NCBI RefSeq assembly: GCF_900129665.1
Contig: NZ_FQWL01000001.1
Span: forward strand, 868,001 to 932,000
Length of the DNA stretch: 64,000 nt
Source of the DNA: Flagellimonas flava
Lineage (GTDB): Bacteria; Bacteroidota; Bacteroidia; Flavobacteriales; Flavobacteriaceae
Direction: 5' to 3'
Positions 1-8,020 of the stretch are shown piece after piece. The translations under genes were made by a program, and so were the position numbers. The notes under the pieces are model-generated. The model was given only the letters and a program-made list of their open reading frames with translations, did not search any database and was not told the DNA's origin. Position 1 is the first letter of the stretch, and each line of letters starts with the position of its first letter.

Positions 1-316
1 TTTCCGGTTCGGAATCATAGCAGACGACAGCGACGTAAAAAGTGCTCTTGCTATAAGCTACACGTATCACTGTTTTCTCAGATACGGGCTGCCCATAATT
101 GGGACGCAATTGAATCAGGTTTTCAATGGCAGGAACTTGCTGCCAAATGGGATCATTGATGATTTCACCATCTATCTGGGGATCATTTTCCAGAACAACG
201 GCTTCAAATTGCGGCCTATCTGAAATGGAATCCATAAGTTGAGTTTGCTGGGCTTGGGTGAAGAAGAAACCGAGCGTACAGAACGCAGTACAAATCGGTA
301 GGTAATTGTATTTCAT
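1..316 (-). CDS. DUF5916 / CBM9-like outer-membrane protein, N-terminal part (cut by window edge)
   Basis: The reverse strand is open from an ATG at 316 to the window edge, giving about 105 residues. They begin with a signal peptide (MKYNYLPICTAFCTLGFFF, then TQAQQ). From about residue 50 comes a stretch with QIDGEIINDPIWQQ, followed by YSKSTFYVAVVCYDSEPE. This is the start of the CBM9-like domain that precedes the DUF5916 beta-barrel, and the same layout occurs twice more in this window (4723-6966 and 48758-50965). Proteins of this type are usually about 700-850 residues, so most of this gene lies outside the window. The family is thought to sit in the outer membrane, but its function is not established. 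The upstream gap is shared with the divergent DUF4251 gene. Confidence 0.8.
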   Translation of the reverse strand, partial: MKYNYLPICTAFCTLGFFFTQAQQTQLMDSISDRPQFEAVVLENDPQIDGEIINDPIWQQVPAIENLIQLRPNYGQPVSEKTVIRVAYSKSTFYVAVVCYDSEPE

Positions 317-425
317 AAAAAGAGGTCTGGTTGGATTAAATATAGGGGTAATCTTGGAATAATTTTTGGTGCTTGACAACAATGCGGTTGATTTCGTATC
401 TTAAAGGAAAACAAAAAAAGAAGCA

Positions 426-989
426 ATGGACTATATGAAGAAAACTATTTGGATGATTGCCGTGCTCACTATGATGGGGTGTGGGTCATCTTCGAGCGTA
501 AGCGAACTTACCCCTGAGGAGTATAAGGCTTTTGAAGATTTGGTACATAATGGCAATTATGAGATTAGGGCCAGATGGGCGCGACCTGTTTCATTGAACA
601 GCCTTACAGCATTGGCCAATGCGGGTTTATTGGCCCCAGAGGATACTCCTTCACGGATAAACCTCTTGGATAATCCGGGCTATCTACGGGTTATTGGTGA
701 TAGTCTCTCCGTGTACTTACCGTATTACGGTGACCGTCAAATAGGAGGGGGCTACAATACCTTGAACAATGCCATTCGTTTTGATGGCATACCTAAAAAA
801 ATGGAATTGGAAAAGGATGAAAAAAGCAAAGGGTATCGACTGAAAATGACCATGGACAACAACACGGAGACCTATACCATTGCGGCCAAATTGGTGCCAA
901 ATAGTTTCAGTACAATCAATGTGAACAGCACACATCGTTCAGGGATTTCCTATTCTGGGGATTTCCAGGCCTTTGATACAGAGAAATAG
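426..989 (+). CDS. DUF4251-type lipoprotein
   Basis: This 187-residue protein has a lipoprotein signal peptide ending in MMGC. It then shows the DUF4251 pattern: YEIRARWARPVS near the N-terminus, NLLDNPGYLRVIGDSLSVYLPYYG in the middle and a GI-type beta region after it. DUF4251 is a family of small exported Bacteroidota proteins of unknown function. The ATG at 426 has an A-rich leader typical of the phylum; the in-frame ATG at 435 would give the more classical signal start MKKTIW, and I cannot exclude it. A promoter-like TTG (373-375) and TATCTTA (397-403) lie upstream. It is divergent from the truncated DUF5916 gene. Confidence 0.75.
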   Translation: MDYMKKTIWMIAVLTMMGCGSSSSVSELTPEEYKAFEDLVHNGNYEIRARWARPVSLNSLTALANAGLLAPEDTPSRINLLDNPGYLRVIGDSLSVYLPYYGDRQIGGGYNTLNNAIRFDGIPKKMELEKDEKSKGYRLKMTMDNNTETYTIAAKLVPNSFSTINVNSTHRSGISYSGDFQAFDTEK

Positions 990-1079
990 ACCGTTTATAA
1001 ATACTCTCTTTTTAAGTGCGGTGTTTTTTTCTTACTTGCCTTGAGTTAGCTAATTGCCAAGTTTTATCGAGTCTTTTTC

Positions 1080-1889
1080 ATGAAATCTTTAACTGCCCCT
1101 AACTTAAGTGTACTGACCTTGTTGGTGTTTGTATTCTTTCTTAAGAATGCGTATGCACAGGACCAACGGTTTACCGGAACTTTCTTAAGCGAAGACCAAA
1201 AATTGACTGCACAGGTCAAGTATGAAGATGGGCAATATCAAGGCGTGGTGAATTCTGGAGGCAATTTGTTCGCTTTTAGAGGTGAAATGGAAGGTGAGGT
1301 CATTAAAGGAGAATTGTTTGCGGGAAGTTCGGCTATTCCTTATGTTACCAGCGCCATAGCTGGAGGTATCTCCGTAAAAGCCCAAGGAAATACTATCGTG
1401 TATCACCAAACAAGTCAACAGCATGAATTGGCCAATGTGGATTTAAAACCTTATTTCGTATTATCAGGCACAGGAGGTTCGGCCGACAACCATTCCGTTT
1501 CAATGGATGGTGGGAGCTACCCCGAACTTACAGGTTACATCGCGGGAAGTCAATTGGTATACTACCAGCGTTCGTCCCTTGTGTTGGACGATACAGCAAG
1601 TTCCCTGACCTATGTGAATTTTTGTGGTGATGGGACATTTAATGTTAGCAAGGAAGCATCATACAGTGTAGAAGGTAGATATGGCGGAAATGCACATGGC
1701 GCAAGTAACGGAGCTTACGTGGGAACCTGGAAAGTGGAACAAATTCAAGGAACTCCGTCGCTCATAGTGAATTTTGCAAACGGTCAATACAATTCTTATC
1801 CCATAAATATGGGTTACTTAAATGCAGGCAGATGGCGGATAGGAAATACCCAATACGCCATTCAACGACATAAGGCAATCTGCCGGTAA
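1080..1889 (+). CDS. hypothetical secreted protein
   Basis: This 269-residue protein has a signal peptide (hydrophobic LSVLTLLVFVFFLKNAYA, cleavage before QDQ). The mature part is rich in beta-strand-forming residues. The first third has short repeats of the type FTGTFLSEDQKLTAQVKYEDGQYQGVV followed by FRGEMEGEVIKGEL, a pattern seen in MORN_2-like or lipocalin-like beta sheets. The C-terminal half contains GTWKVEQIQGTPSLIVNF, which resembles the lipocalin-like fragments found beside serine hydrolases. I do not recognise the family. It lies 90 bp after the DUF4251 gene on the same strand and ends 7 bp from the convergent LytTR gene. Confidence 0.65.
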   Translation: MKSLTAPNLSVLTLLVFVFFLKNAYAQDQRFTGTFLSEDQKLTAQVKYEDGQYQGVVNSGGNLFAFRGEMEGEVIKGELFAGSSAIPYVTSAIAGGISVKAQGNTIVYHQTSQQHELANVDLKPYFVLSGTGGSADNHSVSMDGGSYPELTGYIAGSQLVYYQRSSLVLDDTASSLTYVNFCGDGTFNVSKEASYSVEGRYGGNAHGASNGAYVGTWKVEQIQGTPSLIVNFANGQYNSYPINMGYLNAGRWRIGNTQYAIQRHKAICR

Positions 1890-1896
1890 GATGGAC

Positions 1897-2631
1897 TTAC
1901 CAGTCAATGGGTTTAAATGATTGTCCTATTTTAAGACGTTTTCCAGACAACAAAACCAGGTATTCATCTCTTTTGTGTTTTTCCATAGACTGAATACAAT
2001 TCTTGTTTACCATGTACTTTCGGTGGATTCGAATGAAGTCAGGTGCCAACTCTTTTGAAAGTGCGCTTAAAGTTTCCCTTTTCAGATAGACCTGCCCTTT
2101 GGTATTCAAGTTTAGGTAATGTCCTTCTGCTTCAATCCATTCCACATCATCAACTTGAAGCTTGATCATTTTTCTGCCTTTGTAAACATCCAGTGTTCTT
2201 TTTTTTGCAGCTTTTGTCCAAACATAAATTGCCGCAACAAAAATCAGAAGCAGATGATAAAGTGCTTCACGCCCAAAATAGTAACGTGCATACTCCATAT
2301 CAACATAGTGGTCAAAATACCCAATACTATGAAGAATCGCATTGGATATTAAATAGAACAAACCCAAGGTGAGGAAAGCGGAGCCAGTCACCAACAACCA
2401 AAAAGTGCTTCGGAACCGTTTTTTAATTATTTTTTGTACCCTAACGGTAAGGACAATAACAGGGATAAAGAGCAAAATTGAAAAAAGAAGGTAAACAATG
2501 GAGGTCCAAATGCTATAGCTACTATGGTGCTGATAGCGAATTACGTTTTGGACCAAGGTAATACCGAAGATGACCACCAAAAGAACGGTGGACCATAGGT
2601 AAAACTTCTTTTCACTGATCATGGACAGCAT
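1897..2631 (-). CDS. membrane-bound LytTR-family transcriptional regulator
   Basis: This 244-residue protein begins with about four transmembrane helices (residues 10-145, for example the segments around VVIFGITLV and LLFSILLFIPVIVL). A LytTR DNA-binding domain follows at about 153-240, with the hallmark IEAEGHYLNL, FIRIHRKYMVN and LKIGQSF segments. LytTR domains bind short direct repeats; fusion to a membrane domain instead of a receiver suggests direct sensing at the membrane. A good Bacteroidota promoter lies at 2664-2698, so it probably has its own transcript even though the ankyrin gene lies just upstream on the same strand. The target is unknown. A second gene of the same architecture lies at 9542-10381. 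Confidence 0.85.
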   Translation of the reverse strand: MLSMISEKKFYLWSTVLLVVIFGITLVQNVIRYQHHSSYSIWTSIVYLLFSILLFIPVIVLTVRVQKIIKKRFRSTFWLLVTGSAFLTLGLFYLISNAILHSIGYFDHYVDMEYARYYFGREALYHLLLIFVAAIYVWTKAAKKRTLDVYKGRKMIKLQVDDVEWIEAEGHYLNLNTKGQVYLKRETLSALSKELAPDFIRIHRKYMVNKNCIQSMEKHKRDEYLVLLSGKRLKIGQSFKPIDW

Positions 2632-2663
2632 ATGTGCTCAATTAAACCTACAAAGCGACCTAA

Positions 2664-2698
2664 CAAAGATAAGATTTGCCAGCAGTAAAAGATTCAAA
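2664..2698 (-). promoter_or_regulatory. Bacteroidota-type promoter of the membrane LytTR gene
   Basis: Read on the minus strand this contains TTTG (2698-2695), a 23-bp spacer and TATCTTTG (2671-2664). It matches the TTTG / TAnnTTTG consensus of the Bacteroidota housekeeping sigma factor. The -7 element lies 32 bp before the ATG at 2631. This is a consensus match only. Confidence 0.5.
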
Positions 2699-2712
2699 GC
2701 TCATGGTTTCCT

Positions 2713-3219
2713 TTAAAAGATACCTTTGAATATTTTTTCAGTCAATCCTTTGTCTTGAAGCCATGAAACCAACTCTGGATGTTTGCCTACTTCCGCATGG
2801 TGAAGCAAGCTAAACCCATGTGGACCTGGAGCACGCAGAAGATGGGGATGGTCGGTAACCACTTTTTTGATGAAATCCCCGTAGCCCAAAAAGGCATAGT
2901 TGAAAATGTCCAATCGCGCTCCCCTTGAAACTAGAAAGTCCACAATGTCTTTACGCCCCATATGGCTTGCGCCGCCTACCGCAGTCTCAAAATCTCCTTT
3001 TTTAAATTGGTTGGCACAGTTCAGGATCAGAGGGTATTTATCAAGTATTTTTTTGGTTTCTTCCAAGCTTTTATGAGCCGCAAACACAAAGTCCGTAATC
3101 AGCTCATGATCAAAAATTGGCTCCTCCTGAAAAATTGGATTGGCTGTTGTTATTTGGGGTAGCACTGCCATTAGACCTCCAGCTAGGAGGTTTTTCTTTA
3201 TGAATGATTTTCTGTTCAT
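2713..3219 (-). CDS. exported ankyrin-repeat protein
   Basis: From the ATG at 3219 this encodes 168 residues beginning MNRKSFIKKNLLAGGLMAVL, a signal sequence that resembles a weak Tat signal (RKSFIKK). An upstream in-frame ATG at 3252 would place 11 extra polar residues before it and is less likely. The mature part contains two or three ankyrin-like helical hairpins: GGASHMGRKDIVDFLVSRGARLDIF and then GFSLLHHAEVGKHPELVSWLQDKG. Ankyrin repeats mediate protein contacts, and no catalytic domain is present. It lies upstream of the LytTR gene and divergent from the dehydrogenase gene at 3544. Confidence 0.75.
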   Translation of the reverse strand: MNRKSFIKKNLLAGGLMAVLPQITTANPIFQEEPIFDHELITDFVFAAHKSLEETKKILDKYPLILNCANQFKKGDFETAVGGASHMGRKDIVDFLVSRGARLDIFNYAFLGYGDFIKKVVTDHPHLLRAPGPHGFSLLHHAEVGKHPELVSWLQDKGLTEKIFKGIF

Positions 3220-3543
3220 ATGATATTGATTAATGAAGTAGCAAAAGACCATTTTTGTCCGAACTGTTTCACATCCAAACCGTATTTTGTCCTAAAACCA
3301 GCATGAGAAGACCTGAATATGAACATTGAAAAGCCAGTTGACCTTTTAATTTTCAATAAATAGGCTGTCCACTGGTTTTTTTAACCCTATGAACCGACAT
3401 CATAGCAGGTGAGAAGCCAGAATTTTTTTCATTAATTTCACGGGTCAGTAAAATAGAAATGGGATTGTAAAGCATTCCAGATTGGTTAACCAAGATTTTA
3501 CGACCAATGCTCTATAGGAACAACTAACAAATTAAAACCGATT
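3220..3543. other. 324-bp divergent intergenic region
   Basis: This gap separates the ankyrin gene (minus) from the sorbosone dehydrogenase-like gene (plus). I see no RNA gene and no exact TAnnTTTG element in either direction. It does contain a perfect 12-bp palindrome, TTGGTTAACCAA, at 3483-3494, about 50 bp before the plus-strand start, which could be an operator. Confidence 0.4.
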
Positions 3544-4719
3544 ATGTTTAGAAGATTCAACCTTGTGGTTTTTATCACCTTAATTCTAATGGCCTGTAAT
3601 GGTAAAAAAGAAGCTCCAAAGAAGGAAACAGCTGCGGAACCCAAGGAAAGGGTACACCAAACCAGCCTACCACTAGATAGCCTAAACCTTCCTGAAGGAT
3701 TTAAAATAGAGGTATATGCCGAAGGCATTGATGGTGCAAGATCCATGGCCATGAGTGATAATGGGACTCTTTTCGTTGGTACCCGAAATGAGAAAACTGT
3801 TTATGCGCTTCAGGATATGGATGGTGATTTTTGGGCTGAGAAAATCACAGTATTGGATTCCACACTTGAAGTACCCAACGGAATTGCCTTTCGGGATGGA
3901 GATCTTTATGTTGCCGAGGTAAATAGATTATTGAAGTATAGCGATGTGGAACAAGACCTAGACAACCCACCTGCGCCAGAGGTGATTTATGATGATTATC
4001 CCACGGAATTCCATCATGGTTGGAAATACATTGCGTTTGGCCCAGATGGAAAGTTATATGTTCCCGTTGGGGCTCCCTGTAATATTTGCGAAAGCTCCGC
4101 CGAAGACGAACGCTATGCTACCATAACACGGATGGACCCGGATGGTAGTAATAGGGAGATTTATGCCAAGGGCGTCCGGAACACGGTTGGCTTTACCTGG
4201 CATCCTGAAACGGGAGATTTATGGTTTACTGATAACGGAAGAGACCTGATGGGGGATGATGTCCCTCCTTGCGAATTAAATAGGGCCTCGGAAGCTGGTC
4301 AGCACTTTGGATACCCCTTTTGTCATGGAGGGACAATCGCAGACCCTGAGTTTGGCGATGCGGAACACCCATGCGACAACTACATAGCCCCCGTCCAGGC
4401 TTTGGGTGCACATGTTGCCCCGTTGGGGGTGAAGTTTTATACGGGTAATATGTTCCCAAAAAACTATGAAGGGAAGGTTTTTATGGCAGAGCATGGTTCA
4501 TGGAACCGCTCTTTGAAGGTAGGCTACAGAATTACCATGGTGACCCTTTCTGGAAACGAAGCGGTTGGTTATGAGCCTTTCATTGATGGGTGGTTAAATG
4601 ATGCAACCCAGGACCAATTTGGAAGGCCTGTGGACCTTCTATTCCTTAAGGATGGTTCCATGCTGATTTCGGATGACTTTGGGGATGCGATTTATAGGGT
4701 TTCCTATGTTGGAACCTAA
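3544..4719 (+). CDS. sorbosone/glucose dehydrogenase-like beta-propeller lipoprotein
   Basis: This 391-residue lipoprotein (lipobox LMAC) has the fold and motifs of the GSDH / L-sorbosone dehydrogenase family, a six-bladed propeller that in characterised members uses PQQ. Visible motifs are LPEGFKIEVYAEGIDGARSMA at the first blade, PNGIAFRDGDLYVAEVNRLL, FGPDGKLYVPVGAPCNIC, GVRNTVGFTWHPETGDLWFTDNGRD, MAEHGSWNRS and the final RPVDLLFLKDGSMLISDDFGDAIYRV. The substrate cannot be told from sequence. It would act in the periplasm, anchored to a membrane. It is transcribed alone towards the convergent DUF5916 gene, with 3 bp between the two stops. Confidence 0.88.
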   Translation: MFRRFNLVVFITLILMACNGKKEAPKKETAAEPKERVHQTSLPLDSLNLPEGFKIEVYAEGIDGARSMAMSDNGTLFVGTRNEKTVYALQDMDGDFWAEKITVLDSTLEVPNGIAFRDGDLYVAEVNRLLKYSDVEQDLDNPPAPEVIYDDYPTEFHHGWKYIAFGPDGKLYVPVGAPCNICESSAEDERYATITRMDPDGSNREIYAKGVRNTVGFTWHPETGDLWFTDNGRDLMGDDVPPCELNRASEAGQHFGYPFCHGGTIADPEFGDAEHPCDNYIAPVQALGAHVAPLGVKFYTGNMFPKNYEGKVFMAEHGSWNRSLKVGYRITMVTLSGNEAVGYEPFIDGWLNDATQDQFGRPVDLLFLKDGSMLISDDFGDAIYRVSYVGT

Positions 4720-4722
4720 GAT

Positions 4723-6966
4723 CTAAAGGTTCAACCAATAATTAATTTTTAGCACAATGGCCCGCTGTCTTGGAAAACGGATGCTAGGAGCAATAATTCC
4801 TCCGTTTTCCGTCTGGCTTTCGGCAAAATAGTTGTCGGTATACACCAAAAAGACGTCGGATACTGGCTTAAAGCGCCATTGCAAGCGAGAGTTAATGTTC
4901 ACGTTTTGTATTTGACTGTTGAATTGGACAAAAGTGGTCCAAAACACGCTTTTAGTGAACGTAAAATCAAATCGAGTCCCTATCAATAGCAAATCCGCAT
5001 CTTTTTGGGGTCCTGGCAATCGGATATTGTTATAGGCAAAGTTCAGGGAAGTAAAACCCAAGGGTTGGTACCTGTAGGTTAGGGTTCCACCAATATTGTA
5101 AAGGGTTCCATTAAAGTATTCCCCAAGTTGGGAAGTGAGATTGTAGGAGAATATCTTTCGGGCATCGGATCTATAAGTTGCTTTCAAAAACGAATAGGAA
5201 TAGGAAGTTCCTGCATCCAAGGGCGTTCCGTTGAGACCACTGGGGTCAAAAGGGTTCAGTAATAACGTGAATTGTTTTTGGGCACCCAATTCCAAGTAAG
5301 CCGTGCTTCTGTAATTGAATCTATAGTTAAGGGAAAAATTCCAATCCAAATCGTCAAAAGACCTGTTGTTTTTAATGATATCACCGGAAACCCCAGGACC
5401 ATGTTTTTGTATCCGCCCCTCCTTTGGATATTGATTAAACCACAATTGGGGTGTCATTTGAAAAATATTGGTCCGCCTGACAAAGCCAACTTCCGGATTG
5501 TAACCGGCCCCAATGCTTTGTCCCAATAGATTCGACTCAAATCGATAGGTACTATAGTTTAAAAAGCCTCCCAGGGCATAACTGGAATTGGCATCGCTCT
5601 CGTCAAAGGACTGGTGGTAAAAAACCTTGCTGTTCCAAACATTGTCGTTAGAAGCCAGGTTGACATCCAGTCCCAAAGTACGGTTGTAGCTGTTGGGAGA
5701 AAGGGTAAAATTACCACCAATGGAATCCACGAAGGCCTGTTTGTTGATGAAGGTAGCGCTCAAATATGATCTGGAAAGGATTCGCTGCTGCAAGGCGGTA
5801 ACCAGGTAGTTGGTGGAGGGCAGACCAATGGCTTCATTTTCTTTCAATTGAGCGTTCAAAACCCCCAACCGAAGGTTCTGGTTCAATTTCCCATTTAGCC
5901 GCAACCCACCATATATTTCATTTTGAACATTCTGACCTGTGGATTCATCCCTAGTTACCCCAATTCTGCGCGAAAAGAAAGGTCGGGTCCCATCTATGCC
6001 AAAACCACCAAAGAGGTCAGCGTTTTCCAGGAAGAATTGCCGACGCTCCGGAAAGAAAATCTCAAAACGATCCAAGTTCGTCACCTGCTGATCCACTTCA
6101 ACTTGGGAAAAATCTGGATTTACGGTTAGATCTAGAGTCATGGCGGGCCCCAATCCTACCTTGGCATCAAAACCAAAATCCAGTGTATTGTTTGTGGGTG
6201 TATCCGCTTCAAAGTTCTTGGAATTCCGGAAAATCCCATAGGGGATGAAAGAAATATTTTTTTTGGCCGATGCCAGCGGTTCATCCCATTTGAGCTGTTG
6301 GGTAAAGGCAAGATTAATGATAAATTGGTTTCGTGGAATGGGTGTCCAGGTGGATTGTTCGCTGTAGGCGCTATCAAACCGATAAAAATTGATGTACCAG
6401 TTATCCAAATCCTTTTTATAGCGCAGCGTTCTAAATGGAATAGTCATTTCAACCGTCCAATAGCCATCAAATACCTTGGCGTCCGAATACCAGACATTGT
6501 CCCAACTTGTGGAAAAGGTATCCGAACTTAGTGTGCTTCCTCCGTTTGCAATTAAACCTTCGCGTTGTACACCAAACGGATTTACCCCAAACAAAAAGGC
6601 ATTGTTCCGGTCGGCATAAGTGTCAATGACAGCGCTGAACACATCATTGGCCTCACCCCTAAAATCCCTCCGTAGGGAAGGAGTAACGTATTCCCTAGGA
6701 CCTAAATTCAACAGTTTCGCAAAAATGTACAGATTGTCGTCATCATAGGTCATCCTAACCTCGGTTTGGGCCTTGGCCGGAACCGAATCCGCAGGAAAAT
6801 ACTGTGAGAAATTATCTGCTATGGCGGCTATTTGCCAGTCCTCCTCATCCATGATTCCATCAACAATTATTTTTCCCTTTGCCTTTTTAATGGCCAAACC
6901 GTTCTGGGCATCTACTCCGGTGAAGCATAGAAAAACAAGAAGTACCAAGGAAATTATTTTGGACAT
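4723..6966 (-). CDS. DUF5916 outer-membrane protein with CBM9-like N-terminus
   Basis: This protein has 747 residues with a signal peptide (cleavage near VDAQ). A CBM9-like domain covers about 25-215 (IIVDGIMDEEDWQ, EVRMTYDDDNLYIFAKL, WTVEMTIPFRTLRY). A long beta-strand-rich DUF5916 region follows, with the family signature NPDFSQVEVDQQVTNLDRFE, FFPERRQFFLENADLF and RPFFSRRIG at about 285-345. The C-terminal half has alternating strands and ends in LKINYWLNL, consistent with an outer-membrane beta-barrel. Function is unknown; a role in binding or uptake at the surface is inference. A TAGTTTTG element on the minus strand at 6991-6984 could be its -7 box. It is a close paralogue of 48758-50965. 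Confidence 0.88.
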   Translation of the reverse strand: MSKIISLVLLVFLCFTGVDAQNGLAIKKAKGKIIVDGIMDEEDWQIAAIADNFSQYFPADSVPAKAQTEVRMTYDDDNLYIFAKLLNLGPREYVTPSLRRDFRGEANDVFSAVIDTYADRNNAFLFGVNPFGVQREGLIANGGSTLSSDTFSTSWDNVWYSDAKVFDGYWTVEMTIPFRTLRYKKDLDNWYINFYRFDSAYSEQSTWTPIPRNQFIINLAFTQQLKWDEPLASAKKNISFIPYGIFRNSKNFEADTPTNNTLDFGFDAKVGLGPAMTLDLTVNPDFSQVEVDQQVTNLDRFEIFFPERRQFFLENADLFGGFGIDGTRPFFSRRIGVTRDESTGQNVQNEIYGGLRLNGKLNQNLRLGVLNAQLKENEAIGLPSTNYLVTALQQRILSRSYLSATFINKQAFVDSIGGNFTLSPNSYNRTLGLDVNLASNDNVWNSKVFYHQSFDESDANSSYALGGFLNYSTYRFESNLLGQSIGAGYNPEVGFVRRTNIFQMTPQLWFNQYPKEGRIQKHGPGVSGDIIKNNRSFDDLDWNFSLNYRFNYRSTAYLELGAQKQFTLLLNPFDPSGLNGTPLDAGTSYSYSFLKATYRSDARKIFSYNLTSQLGEYFNGTLYNIGGTLTYRYQPLGFTSLNFAYNNIRLPGPQKDADLLLIGTRFDFTFTKSVFWTTFVQFNSQIQNVNINSRLQWRFKPVSDVFLVYTDNYFAESQTENGGIIAPSIRFPRQRAIVLKINYWLNL

Positions 6967-7096
6967 GGGCGTTCAGTTTACTTCAAAACTAATTTCCATG
7001 TCTCTTTTTCACTTATTAAATATGGGATTTTGGTTATGCTATTTGAAAAAGGAACGGCTTGTTGCACAGTTTTTTTTAGCTTAGTAAAAAAAGGGT

Positions 7097-7996
7097 TTGA
7101 ATTTACAGGGGGAAGGATATCAAGGTCATAAAGAAGAATTGGAGGTCAATGGATTTCTGGTTTACTTCACCAAGCTTCAAACCAGTCAGAAAGTGGTAAT
7201 TTACAAGGAGGTAAGCGAAGAATGGTTGCAATTTCATTTTCAATTGGCGGGGAATACACGCACCGTAGTGGCCGATTTAATTGATAATATTGAAATTAAG
7301 CCCAACACCTTCACAGTTATTTATGAACGACTTGGTAATTGTGCCATCCACTTTCCCAAAAACTGTAATTATGAAAGTTTTGGTTTTATTGTGAAACCAG
7401 AGTATTTCCTAAATTCATTTCTAAAGGATTTTAAGGAATTGAGGGATTTAAGGCGTGTGATTGAAATGAACGATGAGTATTTTCTCGACCAGGGATATGC
7501 GCTCTTGGATTCCAATACGAGGAAAATCATCCAGGATATCAAACAAAACCCTTTCACGGGGAATCTAAGGGAGGTTTATATTGAAGCCAAATTGATAGAC
7601 CTTATTTTTCATTCCATTCCTCTTTTGCGGGAACGAACTTCCCAAGAACTCCAGAACACAGATGACTCGAAGCAGAAAATTTTGGAAGCAAAGGATTATA
7701 TTCTTCAAAATCAACATAAACGAATTTCAATTAAAGATGTAGCGGAGGCTGTGGGAATGAATCAATATCTGCTCAAAACCAGATTCAAGGAAATCTTTGG
7801 TAAAAGTGTTGTGGATTTTTGCATTGAACTCAAACTGGAAAGGGCATATAATGAGATTCAAAACACAAACGATAAAATTACTTTTATTGCTTATGAAGTG
7901 GGCTATTCCAGCGTGGGCAATTTTTCAAATGCTTTTTACAACCGATTCAAGATTAGGCCAAGTGCCTTACGAAAAAATCTAAATCCATCAGATTGA
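7097..7996 (+). CDS. AraC-family transcriptional regulator
   Basis: This 299-residue protein is assigned a TTG start, because no ATG occurs in frame in the first third and the preceding aaaaaaaggg is a reasonable leader. The N-terminal 180 residues form a ligand- or interaction-type domain without a clear name. The C-terminal 100 residues carry the two helix-turn-helix units of AraC proteins (ISIKDVAEAVGMNQYLLKTRFKEIFG and ITFIAYEVGYSSVGNFSNAFYNRFKIRPS). It is 24 bp upstream of an M20 peptidase gene and probably co-transcribed with it and with the LytTR gene after it, so it is a candidate local regulator. Confidence 0.85.
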   Translation: MNLQGEGYQGHKEELEVNGFLVYFTKLQTSQKVVIYKEVSEEWLQFHFQLAGNTRTVVADLIDNIEIKPNTFTVIYERLGNCAIHFPKNCNYESFGFIVKPEYFLNSFLKDFKELRDLRRVIEMNDEYFLDQGYALLDSNTRKIIQDIKQNPFTGNLREVYIEAKLIDLIFHSIPLLRERTSQELQNTDDSKQKILEAKDYILQNQHKRISIKDVAEAVGMNQYLLKTRFKEIFGKSVVDFCIELKLERAYNEIQNTNDKITFIAYEVGYSSVGNFSNAFYNRFKIRPSALRKNLNPSD

Positions 7997-8020
7997 TCAA
8001 TTGATAAAACGAACTTTCCT

